A DNA stretch of 64,000 nucleotides from Tanypteryx hageni. Taxonomy: Eukaryota; Arthropoda; Insecta; Odonata; Petaluridae. How positions within the stretch are numbered: the stretch's first letter is position 1; every line of letters begins with the position of its first letter. Made by a program: the position numbers and the translations under genes. The notes below the pieces were generated by a model. That model was not told the DNA's origin and ran no database searches. It worked only from the letters and a program-made list of their open reading frames with translations. Positions 1 to 12,700 of this stretch are shown one piece after another. Location: contig CM054116.1 in NCBI GenBank assembly GCA_028673005.1, positions 34,196,854 through 34,260,853 of the forward strand. The letters are read 5' to 3'.

Positions 1-680
1 TTTATACAAAACTTTCTACCTTAGCAGAAAATGCTTTTTAAGACGTACGACAATTTAAATCACAAAATTTGAATTATAAACACTCATCAACACAGTATCA
101 ATGACTAATAACATATTTATTTAAGTTACCGGTGTATTGTTTATCACTACCAAGGCATTGTTTAAAATTCGAATTTTTACATTAAAAGCTAAAATAGGCA
201 TCGATTCAAAGCAAATATGAAAATCAACAACAGGAAAATGAATTTTCATTCTTTTATGTGGCTTTTGGTGCAACTCCCAAATTTGGATGTGATGATCAAA
301 AGTAATTTTTAAATGCTAAAGAGTAAAGACTTGCATACCAAGAAAATCAGTCTAAATTTTAACATGGCTTAGGATCACTCCCTTCCTCTCTCTCCCCCTG
401 TCTCTCACCTTTTTTCCTCTCTCTTTTCTCTCACGTATTAAAACATTCAAAGCATGCTTTCCTTATGCATATAGTATAAGTGTTGAGAGGATAATACAAT
501 CTTGAGGTTTAACAATGACACGGTCGGCTAGGCAACATATCGTTAAAAAGCTTAAATCTTTCCAATAAATGATTTAAATGCATAACTTGAGAGATTTCAA
601 ATCGTAAGTGAAATGTGACGATAAGAATAAGAAATTTTATTTATTTTTCTTTAAAATGGTACAGGTCCAAAGATCATAAG

Positions 681-800
681 TCATTTCTCTCTAATTTTAA
701 TTTGCAAAAGAGTAAAAGCCTGCAAGTCGAAAAATCGACTTTTACGTATTATCTTATGGGAAATTGAAATTATCCTCTGGAGTCGAACCCGGGACCTTTT
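681..800 (-). repeat. Dispersed repeat family A, copy 1
   Basis: On the minus strand this reads ggttcgactccagaggataa, then tttcccataagataa, and ends near tttgcaaattaaaattag. The same 120-bp order recurs on the plus strand at 34721-34840 and 56155-56274. The GGTTCGACTCC block resembles a tRNA B box, so a SINE-like origin is possible. It probably continues leftward to about base 600. Confidence 0.65.
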
Positions 801-1789
801 GTATAGATTTTTTACTCTCAATAATTTTCCTACCCCACACAGCTGCAAGCATCCGGATGAGCCCTTGTGTCTCTAAGTGCTACCGTTTTCTCACAATTTC
901 AATTACAAAAATACGGCTTACAGAATTATATATTAAGTTTTTTAAACATTATTTTAAAACATTGTGTTTTTGTGTTGAGTATATGTTGTTTAGTGTTTTG
1001 ACAAAAATGTTAGAAATAAAGCATGGAATATTTGAAAACATAAATCCAGTATTGTAATAGAAAATTACCTACAATTCAGTTATGTACAAGTCAGTATGTG
1101 TGGGTATGATTTTGAATAGTTTCGTTGGGGATTTAAAAAATATGGATAAACGAGTATTACGAATAACCCAGATCCTACTGTACTACTCGAAATCATCCTA
1201 AAACATTTTGGCGCCACGCCCTATCGCCAGAATGATACTGCCATTGATGTGATTCTTCGGCAAATGCTGAATTACTTTCAACTTTTGTCGTATTGACCAG
1301 TACCGCCAGATAAGCGGTTGCTGAATAATGGATGATCTACTGTATTTTGAAAGCATAATCTTCAATGTGTGCAAGGAGGCAATCATTCCTGAAAATGGAC
1401 AGTTAATAACGAAAGTGTTAGAGAGAAAAATCCGATGTGGTCACCACATGACTTTCTCCATACCTGTAATATTTCTAAAAATTCCAAACATTAAATGATA
1501 ATAAATATTTTAAGGAACTGAAAGAAAAATTTAAAGACTTTACAAAGAATTGAAATAAACTTGTAGCCTTCTGATATTGGATATAGCCAGGAAGCTCCAA
1601 CAATTAAGAAAATAAAAAGGATCGTTACTAACAATAAGACGTAACTAAGCATAAAGTGTTTACAATAGTTGCCAGTAGGCGAGGTGGTGGTGGCAACTAA
1701 AAAATTAGTTTTTAAAATACCTCTTAAACAATGCATTATATGAGAAAATGCTTCGAACAAATGTAGAAAATTAAATTTCCTACCTATAC

Positions 1790-2085
1790 TTTTTTACATT
1801 CACCTGATATTAAAGCAAATGTTGCAAAAAACGGATGTGACAAGAATAAACATCCACTTCCAGTTGACTGATTTTAGCTAAAATATAAACAGTTCTTGAC
1901 TTTCTAATACAAATACTAAATATGATATTTTATGCTGATTGGATTATTAGTTTTTGAGTTACACAAAATTCCGGCCACAGCGATCATTGAGAAAATAGTC
2001 AAAACATGTTCAGGGTATTTCCGTTGAAATCTCGAATTTGATTTTTGTCATGAAAACAATATGTATTTTCTCTATACTTCGTTTA
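1790..2085 (-). repeat. Dispersed repeat family B, copy 1
   Basis: The reverse complement shares long stretches with 55312-55640, such as cagtcaactggaagtgg and tcttgtcacatcc, plus an ataaacgaagtatagagaaa start. No coding sequence is recognisable. Confidence 0.65.
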
Positions 2086-2526
2086 TGAAAATATGGCAGA
2101 TAGATTGGTTAGTGGCAGTTGGATGGCAGCCAATATTTCAACTAGCTGGCAGTAAGAGAATCATACAATAACCATCATGTGGGTCAAGTTATTCGCACAA
2201 TATTTCCATCCCTTTTTGTTCCACTAAATCCTTTAATTCTATCCTTTCACAATGAGTGAATTTTGTCCTTGTTCACAAATGCATGAAATGTTTTAGCAAC
2301 CAAGATTATCCTCATGCTTGTTATTTTTTATGCATTTAGGTGCAGAGTTCCTATACATTTTAGTTATTTTCTATTAAAAAATGCAAGTTCATAGTGATCA
2401 ATACTGATTTTTGTTAAAAACTCAGTGGTATACAGTGGAAGAATTGACATTTATCTAATTATTAGTATAACTGTATCTAGGAAACAGTTAATATGTTAGT
2501 TTTAGATGAACAAAATAAAAATTATA

Positions 2527-3507
2527 CGAGGGTCATTTTTAAAGTAAGAACCATTTTGTCATTAAAAAATAAAAACTTTATATATCCAAATAATTTTATT
2601 GCTACTACTATGTACAACATTTCTTTATTTTTCTATATAGTCCCCATAGAGATTCAGGCATTTGTTCAGACGTGGTACGAGCTTGACGATCCCCTCATCA
2701 TAGAAGTGGGCTGCCAGTCCATCCAACCAACCCACAACTGTTTCTTTCACTTCTTCATCAGTTTCCATCTATTTGCCGCCCAAATACTCCTTCAGTTTTG
2801 TGAAGAGACTGCCGCTTACTCTCTGGCATATAGTGTGAGACCCAAGTCTCATCTCCTGTCATGATATGGTCCAAGAATTCATCACCATCTCTGTGATAGC
2901 ATTCCAAAAACTACAGAGCAGCACCCATGCATTTCTGCTTGTGTGCGTCTGTGAGCATTCTTGGAACCCATCTGGCACAAATCTTTCCATAATGGAGGTG
3001 AACTGTGACAATCTTATAAAGGACAGATCACGAAACATTTGGAAAAGCATCATGAAGCTCATCAATAGTGAAGGGCCTGCTTTCACGAATGTGCGCATTG
3101 ACCTTGTTTTTCAAGTCCTCACTCATGACAGATGGCCGTCCAAATCGTGCATCATCATGCACATTTGTCCTTCCGCCATTAAACAGACGACACCACTTTC
3201 GCACATTCCCTTCGTTCATTAAACCTTCCCCATACACTTCCACAAGTTGGCGATGGATTTTGGCAGGGCAAATTTTTTTCGCATTAAAAAATCTAATCAC
3301 CGAACGCACTTCACAATCGGCGGGATTAGTGATAGACATGGTTCTTTATAAAGCACTGTGAAAAATCAACCAACTCACTCAAATGTTCAGCGCACACTGA
3401 GGATGTGGCCGGGCCCCTAGAGAGAGCATTCAACCTTGAGACGTCTCCGGTCAATGACCTGTGCGGGTAGGGTGCGCAAATGGTTCTTACTTTAAAAATG
3501 ACCCTCG
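2527..3507 (-). mobile_element. mariner-family transposon with an internal deletion
   Basis: A 981-bp element with perfect 30-bp terminal inverted repeats (2527-2556 and 3478-3507, starting CGAGGGTCATTTTTAAAGTA) and TA duplications at 2525-2526 and 3508-3509. The transposase reads on the minus strand from the ATG at 3339. The N-terminal half holds NEGNVRKWCRLFNGG and, after frameshifts, the first catalytic block TGDETWVSHYMPESK near 2825-2865. The frame then jumps to the family C-terminal segment (LVPRYDKCLN-like, degraded) near 2660-2690. The middle, with the second and third catalytic aspartates, is missing. It cannot encode active transposase, but intact ends make it potentially mobilisable. 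Confidence 0.93.
3028..3339 (-). pseudogene. mariner transposase N-terminal fragment
   Basis: A 103-codon open frame starting MSITNPADCEVRSVIRFF. The paired helix-turn-helix region with NEGNVRKWCRLFNGGRTN and DEARFGRP-like DDARFGRPSV is typical of mariner. The family protein is about 340-350 residues. Here the frame is lost after ELHDAFPNVS and continues in other frames to about 2660, showing several indels. Confidence 0.88.
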
Positions 3508-3550
3508 TACATTAAGACTATTTAGCATTCAGGAAAAATAATGAACTTAC

Positions 3551-3727
3551 CAAATAAAAATAAGAATCCTGCAAGGAGAGCACAGCCTTGAGAACAGCCA
3601 AGTTCAAGAATCAAATGATAAGCTGTTGGTACTAGGAGGCTTCCACATAGAGCAGGTACAAGTCTAAGAGCAAACACTGGTACTGAATTTGTGTATGTGC
3701 TACCAATGCGATCAAAGTTAAACTGAC
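3551..3727 (-). CDS. POMT1: POMT1 exon 4
   Basis: The acceptor ttttccag and donor G|gtaagt frame a 177-base exon in the right phase. It encodes [23 protein letters not shown] and a second hydrophobic segment ending LFLF. This is the last POMT1 exon in the window; I found no convincing exon 5 in bases 1-3550. Confidence 0.88.
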
Positions 3728-6700
3728 CTGGAAAAATTAAAACAGAATAAATAAATAAATGTTGCCCTTATTTATCTGGTTTAGAGAAATCCATATTTTT
3801 ATTGTAGATGATAAAACTCTTTGTATTTATCAGGGAGGCCAAATGGATGAGTTCCTGATTAAGTAAAAGATTATCATTATAGTGAAGGGAGACTAACAAT
3901 AGAACACTGAACATATACTTCCTTTCTTTTTTATCTGTCCCTAACTGGAATGAATAATGTCTTAAAGGGAAGGAAAACCTTTACTAAATCTAGTGAAACA
4001 TAGTGGCATTTAATTTTATCACTAAACAGACAACTTCAACTGCAATATTACAGTGCTACACACAAAAATATTAGTGCAATATACATTGCATAACTTTCTC
4101 ATATATGTTATTGCACCCAAACTCTCTCCTCAACCTTGCCTATTGCCAACACATAAGAGCACTGTTGCAACAAAAATAGCAAAACTGGAAAAATATTTTT
4201 CTACCTAAAAATACTAGTGAAACCTCATAAATTCAGCATTTAAAAATCCAGAATTCTCAAAAATCCAGCACTTTTGAAAATTTTAATGCAATCTGGCCAA
4301 ATCCTTCTTCACAGACAATTCTTAGTATTGTAAATGACTTCATTCCATGAATCATAAATGATGTTGAAAGCGTTTCAGATATTGAAGCCATGCCAGAATT
4401 CCTTCAGTGTGGCACAGGGCTTCCAAAATGAGGTCCGAAGTGACCTGAAGAAGCCGACTGGAATGCCGGCGAAATATCGTCCAGGAAATGGATCAACACA
4501 GCAGAATCCCGGAAATCACCACCATGTCAACAGCACGCCGTGGAAGCCTTCGTACTAACTTCCAAAATGATCTTTACCAAATCTAGTTAACCGATAATTT
4601 TTCGAATTTTCTTACTATTCGTTAACCGGTTAATTTTGTCCCATTAACCAAATTTCTTGAAGGGAGAAAAAATGCTTGCCATAATCAATTTTCAAAAATT
4701 CGAGTGAAAAGAATTTGTTGGAATAAATAGGTATTCTTAGAGAACCCCTCCAGGCCTATGTTATTTCATAAAAAATACTTAAAAACACCAGGGTTAGTGA
4801 ACTGTTAGAATGGATTTTTAGGGAAACAATGAAAAACTATTTTTAAAGTTGTTTTTGGTACATCACGGGACTGGTGGATCAATAGTGCAGTATTCAGTAT
4901 TCAGCCTACTTCAGTCAGTGAACGAGTTTTTTCTGTGACCAATAGCTTTTCGACCAAAATTTGTGGTTCTATGAAATACGAAACACTTGATACACTTGTA
5001 TTCCAGAAATATTATTTTTTAAAACATTAATATTTTTTCTTGTATTCTTTTGCGCTCTTGTATGAACAATCATTTTTTTGTAGATACAAAACATTGAATA
5101 TCGTATATTTATAAAGCTTTATTTTTAAATCATATTAAAGAACTTGTTTTTCTTGTAAGTATTCTGTTCAAAATTTTGTTATACCAAACATTGAATGAGC
5201 TTCAATTTCTTAAAAAAATTTATTTGCAGCAAAAACTAAGAAGTTTTCTTGTATTCCTTTGAAATTTGTTTAAATAAATGCATTTAAAATTAATGGAGGG
5301 TTTTTATTTTTACTGGCTAACCAGTTAGCTGATGATCTTTAACAAAAAAACTGGTCTACAAAAATTCCAGTTAATTGGTAGCCCTAGTGTGGCAGCACTT
5401 TCACCATCCATTGCCTTAAGAGCTTAAGCAAAGCCCCTGGGTTCTCAGAATGATAAATGATAGAGGGTTTCAGCTTTAAATACCCTGTAATATTACTCCA
5501 AAGTAGCAGCGTCAGCTTGTCTTAAGAAAGTTTACAGCCTGGCATACTCCTCTCCTCTTTGGAAATGGATGTTCTTTCCAGCATTTTTTCCCAATACACT
5601 GCAGTTTCATTAAAATTGAAAACTTGCTGAGCCCAACAATTTCCCCTTTCAATAATTTCCTGAAAAAATCAGGCAATGCTTTTTAGTTCCATCTACAACT
5701 GCAATTGCAGCTTCTCCAGTAAGTTTAACAACATGCAATCCTGCTCTTTTCTTAAAAATTCCAAACCAGCCACAGCTTGCTACAAAAAATTATTTTGCTG
5801 AACTTTTCCCATAATCAGGAGCAGACTGAGAGGTATAAAATGGTCCAGTAATTTGTGAAGAACATGTGGTCAGCCCCCCTCCCACCACACTATTAGCAGA
5901 GAGTGGTCAAATCTTATTTAAAATCCAGTAATATAATGTAGAGAAAATTTTAACATGAAAAATAATGACTAGCTGATAAAAAATTAATATATAAATTTTA
6001 ACAGATTTTAACTGATTGCACCGGAAGGTTATATGGCCAGTCCGCCCATGTCCCTAATCCTTCTTTAAATTTTCAAATAAACTCTTTGCTTTTTCCATAA
6101 TTAAAAGCATACTTATTGGCACCCGACATTGATGCTAACCATTAAAGTGCTCCTATTTCTAATCAATTGAGTAGTAGATAAAGCAGTGGTAGAGTTAGAC
6201 AATTCTTTGATTTTAGCAGTTCTTTTACATTAGTCTCTACTGTAGTTGCTGGAAGCCCTAAATATATTGAAAATACATTCCCCAGCTGTAAAAAGATTTC
6301 CGAGAAAGTTAAAACAAGCGAGGGAATAATTACAGAGCAAATTACATGAGACGCTTTTTTCAAAGACTGCTATCGCAGATGCGACATATTGTTGGTTGCC
6401 TACACTTGTAGAGAGATATTTTTTTCAGATTACGCCCCAGCAGCTAATCCTAGATCCACCAAGTTTCTGCCATATCTATCTCTCGTATAGAACAACCAAT
6501 CCTGAAATTTTGGTGTCTCCAGGATGCAGGATTCCAAATATAGCCCATACAGATAGGAAAACCAAATATATGATATTTTTAGAAAAAAGTTCAAAAACAG
6601 TGAGACACCAAGACAATTTGGCAACAAATGTCTGCATGGGCAGCATACATAGGTTACATATAGGCTTGGTAGATTTTCCTTTGAATTGATAGATAGCCAT

Positions 6701-9700
6701 AAACATCGAATTCGTAAAAATTTGAAATTTGATGAAAATGAATTTTTATTGAAAAATGTCGATTTTTCACCATGAAATTTTTGACAAAATGATGCGTTGT
6801 TATATTTAAATTAAGGTTTCTATACACATGCAATATATTTTAGCACCAAACATCCAAAATCCTAGTTATATATCATGTCAGAGTAATACAGCAACACTGC
6901 ATGACACTGCTCCATCTCCATTGGGAAGTATGTAACTTCACAACTATAAAAACTTTAATCAAGAAATAGGTATGATTTTTTAATTATGTAACTCCTAAAT
7001 GGCATTATTCAAAGTGAAGTTAATCAAATTACCTCTAATTTTAAAATTCAAACAAAAAACATGTTGCATTCATTCACATGATATTAAAATGGAGAAATAA
7101 ATCATTCTAGGAATTGAACTGATGTCATAATTGTCAGGTTAATGTGCAATAGTTCTGCAGAATATCACAAGATAGACCTATGTAACAAATTTGAAGATCC
7201 AATTTACTAGAGAACTCAAGATATAAGGGACATATGGGTTGAAAACAAACAAAAGGACATGAAGTAAAATCTGTCTAAAAAGGATAGGTGTAAGCAGGGG
7301 AAAATATATTTAGTTGCTGTAATACATTGTAACTAAACAGTTTGTCACACTCTTTCCACATCTGATTATTCTTTTTCCTGTTTGTAAATAAATCAATGAG
7401 TTGATAACTCACATCTAGCATATAACATTTTTTAATGTTTCTCAAAATTTCCCTTGCTGGTTGAAATACAAAGCAGCTGAATTAAAATACCTTTTAATGG
7501 ACCAGTTAGGAGAGAAATCTAAGCTAAAGTATGGATACTAAGCTCTGAGTCAAGGCTATTCAGGTTTGAGACCCCTTAACACAAAAAATATTTTATCATA
7601 GAAGTACAAACTAATATTGCTTAGAATGATATAGGTAACATAAAAATTATAATAAAAAACATCAGACTTTAATATTTTTAACATCCATATTCAAGGGCTT
7701 TGCTAAATTTTTATTGTACAAAATTGTTTTATGACTCTAATAGTACATATTTACCAAATAGTAGAATTTTAATAAAAGGAATGTATTTTAAAAATTTCTA
7801 GTTAAAATAAAAGTTTTCAATTTTACCATCAAAACCTGCAAAATATGCTATCATTGCAATCAACTGTTTCCCAAGAGGTGGATGTGCATCAAAAAAGAAA
7901 GTTCTTTTCATGTAGAGACTTATGTATTTCCCATAATGTAGCTCATCAAACCTGAGAACGAGGATGAAGAAAAATGTAATGAGTATAACGAATGCAATAA
8001 TACCATAAATTTATCTGCAGCAAATAACGTGAAAACAAAAGAACTTACTTGCAAACAATGAAATCTACTTATAATCATTAATTTTATTTTCCTTTTGGTT
8101 AAATATGACACAAAATCACCAAGGACATTACCAACCAAACATACAGGCATACCTGGCAATTTCCAGGAGTCATGTTCCTGTAAAACAACACAAACTGCAA
8201 ACCACAAATGGCAAGTAAATAAAGTAATGGGGAACAGTGTTTGGCTCTCAAATGTGTGTGAGTAAACCATAGTGAGATTTATTTTACTGAGCTAACTACA
8301 GTAGGACAATGATAGTAACATACAGAAAAAAGCAAGTATAAGAGAGAATGAAAAAGCAAAAAAAAGGATATAAATTTATTCTCATAATGAATGATGTAAC
8401 AGGCAAACTGTATATGCTGGCGTATAAGTCGACCTCGATTTTTCGGATTGTAAATACATGACTAGATATATATTCACCGTATAAGTCAACCCCCACTTTT
8501 TCGCAAAAAAAAACTTCCAATGAAGAATATGAGGAATTTTATGGTTTTTAAAACCTAAATGTAAACTTTTCCAAAAAATGCAGTGTCGATTTTTGAGTTA
8601 TTAAATCATTTGTTTAATTTAAGAATGATCAGTCATATACCATATTGCCATCTATTGGCGGAATGTATTTCTACTTATTCTTCGTTACTGTAATTGTAAA
8701 TAGATCGTTTATATTTTTGAGATTCAGCAATAAAAACAAGTTAAAATTTTAATTTTTATTACAATTAAAAATAATTATCTTAAATCTTCTAAAATAAATG
8801 ACAATATGTAAACAATGGAGCAGCTGATTTAAAATGGCAATTACCTACGCCATAAGATCAAATGTTTTCGTAAATATCAATGTTTTTAATCTGTTCTTTA
8901 AGTCGTCCTTAAGTTTTCGGAATTTTTTTTGAGCTTCAAAGGTCAACTTATACACAGGTATATATGGTACTTAAGATGTTGACAAGGGAGATGTTTGAGA
9001 AGGTTATTGGTTGGAAGTGGAAGAATCAGAAATGCTGCGATTTGAACATCGCTTAATTTTGATTTTTTATTAATTTCTGAATAAGGATCTGCTGCAGAGT
9101 CAATGCTTTTCTTGAAGTTTATTCTCATTTTCATGAATTTGACAACCCCCATTAATTTCTTTCACATTGTTTACCATCTAAATCAAGGGTTCCCAACCTT
9201 TTTTTTCTTGTGGACCCCCTGAGTCCTAACTTTACGTATGTGGACCCCCATATACGCATATGTAATATTCCTAAATGAAATATTTATTTGTAGGTTAGTA
9301 AAAGCTAATAATTAAACAATTCCTAAATGAAATATTTATTTGTAAGTTAGTGAAAGATAATAATTAAACAATTCCAATATAATATAAAAAATGTAAATTA
9401 CAAATTTTGAAAATTTTAATTGATAAAACTGAAACATATATTCACTTGTAATGACAGAAATAGTAAAAAAATAAACAATACTATTTCAAACAACATATAT
9501 ACATTTATTCCTAAGGCTATTAAATAGGATCCCATTAAATAGGCTCTACTAATGAGATCCTTGTGGCCGATTAATCACTATAGAATGAAATGACTGCCTC
9601 TGACTGACTGACTCGTTCTAGATTAGTCGGTGCCTAAATAATGTTTTCTTTTTCGAGAATTTTCTATGGAAAAAATTTATTTTTCCGTCAACTAAACAAA

Positions 9701-12700
9701 GTTCCAGAAAATACGAGTATCTTCTAACTGCGAATTTCTGGACTTTTCTATGACATTAGTTTATTTTATTATTAAATTATTTTATTTATAATATTTTATC
9801 ATGAACCCCTTAGCTCATATTATGGACCCCCGAAATACAATTTTTTTCTTGTGGACCCTCTCAAAGCTTCTATGGACCCCTAGGGGTCCATGTGGACCCC
9901 GGTTGGGAAACGCTGATCTAAATGATCTCCACTAATGACTTAACTGTGGTTTCTTAGGCTCTATATATTTACATTCATGCAGTTGCTGGCATAATATTCT
10001 TTAGGAAAGTTTCCATCCAAACCCTGCCTCACTCTATAATGAAAACAGGCCCATATGATTAAAGGGGAATAGTATTCTTCATCTAATGTTACGAGTTGTC
10101 TTGCTCTGATCTCTTCTTTTGTATTGATGGGCTTACAAAGACCTTAAATTTCTGATACATAATAAGGAATTCCTCCCACACTACTGATATGTTAAAACTA
10201 TGAACACTAATTAACACTATTGAATAGTAAAAATAATAATAAAATAAAGAGTTCACAAGTCCAGAGTAATACAACACCACCACACAGAAAAAAATCACAC
10301 TTCAAAGGAATCGCACTGAATGTCAATCACAGAACTATGCTTCTATATTACTATCATTTCATACATCACCGCACAAAATTCATTACAAATAAATGAATTA
10401 CCAATAAAATAGTTTTCGCATACTTCCACTGCAATTTTGTCCTTTCTCCAACCAGCTATTTCATAAACTGTTGGATTTTCATCCAATATGATGGATTTTT
10501 TCGACAATGGACAAAGTCAAAAACCTGATCCGCATAGAAAAGAAGTCCATTTACTTTTTAAGTGACATAAAACAACAAAGAAGCAACTTAGTCCACATAC
10601 AGAGGCTATTAAAAGTACTCAAATATATTAACACTTTGCTGTGTTTAAGACGGGAGTGACAATTTCATCTTAAACACTTTGGTCGGGAGAAGGTTAAAAA
10701 ATTTAGTAATAATGAAAACATTTCAACGCGATTGTAGTGCAGTTCATGATAAAATTTATACAAAGTAATTTTAATAAATTGTTAATCCTATAGGAAACAT
10801 ACATTTTTAAATAATAAAAGATCACACCTTTGCCAATAAAGATATAAAAGGCAATTGAAAAAAAATTAAACATCTTCTCACAAGACCAATTTAAAAGAAG
10901 TGCAGCATGTTTTGCTAGTTTACTGAGGCCGGCAATGTGACGAAAACTAGGTCAATATTCCATACAGTGGTAGTCAATGAGGGGGTTAAATATTTTAAAA
11001 CTTTATCATGAAAATAGAATTACAAAATGTATAATTCATAAGAGAGTTATCAACTTATGGTAAGCTACTCTGTAATATTAGGATCAACATGTGTAACATG
11101 GATAACAATATCAACCATAACTATAACCTCTACTACTCTGAGAAACATTATCTATTTTTGAATGCTATGAATAATTGTCATAACACAAATAAACAAAGGA
11201 GATTTGGATTGGAAAATGCTCCAAGGAACAGAAGTCTGAAAATTTTCCTATGGGAAAGTCAATAAGCAATCCCCAAGATACTTGATCATTTGGGTCTGCT
11301 CTTTGGGGCGAATAAAACTGATAAATCCTGGTCAAGGGTTCTGAATGTTTTTTGTCAAGGCAGTCTATTGATATAAAAAGAAACAATCACATGAAATTTT
11401 CCATTCTCTCATGGAATTAGCTTATTAGAGGTTATGTATACTTTGTGTTAAGGACCTGGGAGATACAAAAAATATTAAAATTTCTTAAAATATAAAGAAT
11501 TTATTTATGTCCCAAAAACATGGAGGAGGCCAGGTAGCCCCTGTGAACATGGGGTCTTCCCTGCATTGAGGGGCCTATCAGTACACCTTTGGACTTCCTC
11601 CATGATTTTCAAATACAAAAGAACAAAAAATACAATGAAAAGACAAACTGGGGTAATTGCGAATATGTAGAACTAGGAACAGCAATGTTAGGCTTACCAC
11701 ACATTACATACAACTGTTCATCACAAATTTCTAAACCCAGTTATTAAGAGTAGCAAATATAGTATTATAATAATTTAATATTTTTAATTGAGGGATAAAT
11801 TATGTAAGAAACATACCTCAGGAATTTCTAGGACTTTTAATTCTTATAACATTTCTCTCTGATAAGTTAATTCTTTCTTGTGAGACAATTTTAGGTATGA
11901 ATACCAGATTAAATAATTATAAAATTTCTTTTATATATATATATAACGAATGCATATACATTTTTTGAATTGAGTTAAGATTTTGTTTTGAGATCAAATT
12001 TTCTTCTGAGTTGCACCTTTTTAATTTTACAATGGTACTAGTTACTCTTTCTTGAGCTATATCACTGATGATCGAGGAAAGAAAAAGAATTGTTAAAAAT
12101 GCAAAGGTGGCTGTTGATGCAGACCTTTTTGAAAACCATGTTGAGGTTCAGGTTTGATTAGAATGTTGAGATAACGATGTTTATAAAAACAAGAAAGATA
12201 GGATATTGGCATTAGGATTTCTAAAGCCTTTCCTTTTTTAAACAAAATTTATTAAAAAAATTTATAATATATATTGAAATATTCCATAAAAATTGTATCA
12301 AATGATTATGTCGAGAAGATAACTTCCAAAGAATTTTCCCCATTTTGATTTTAAAAATAGGTACTTCTTCAAGTTGTGGAAAGTAGCTTTTTCCTATTTC
12401 AAAAACATTGCTGCAAGTTCCTTTATGTCAGGTGTCAGAGAAATTGCATTGGTATCCTTTGCTTTTAATAAAATGTTGTTCGATATCCGTTTAGTTTCAG
12501 GAGAAAACTATTGTAAATATGAAAACTGAAACGAATTTCCATTCAGTTCTAATCAATATTTCAACTAATAGCTATTTAAACTGTTACTTTCACTTAGACA
12601 ATATGTTTTATTCATGTCAAGATCGGTTTTTGTGGAAGAGACTGCGTCAAAATTGTACCTAGGGTAGTAAATAGTTGCCAAGATAACTCAGTGGTAGCAA

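Larger units (their letters stand above)
3728..7826. other. POMT1 intron 3 content
   Basis: A 4.1-kb intron. It holds a Tigger-type terminal sequence (4205-4320), an hAT C-terminal fragment (4900-5035) and a minus-strand Tigger/jerky transposase remnant (5495-5780), all listed separately. From 5900 to 7826 I see AT-rich sequence with no recognisable feature. Open frames at 6163-6706 show no family motif and overlap each other on both strands. Confidence 0.7.

Noticed and set aside
1198..1386. 62-codon minus-strand frame as a gene
   Set aside because: No family motif, no splice context fitting POMT1, and no start context; chance frame or unidentified repeat.
6163..6706. Overlapping frames on both strands as small genes
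   Set aside because: Mutually overlapping, no recognisable domain, within POMT1 intron 3.
10395..10505. Extra POMT1 exon on the minus strand
   Set aside because: A stretch reading [18 protein letters not shown] followed by a gtaatt looks exon-like, but exons 2 and 3 already join in phase and the sequence matches no POMT1 segment.
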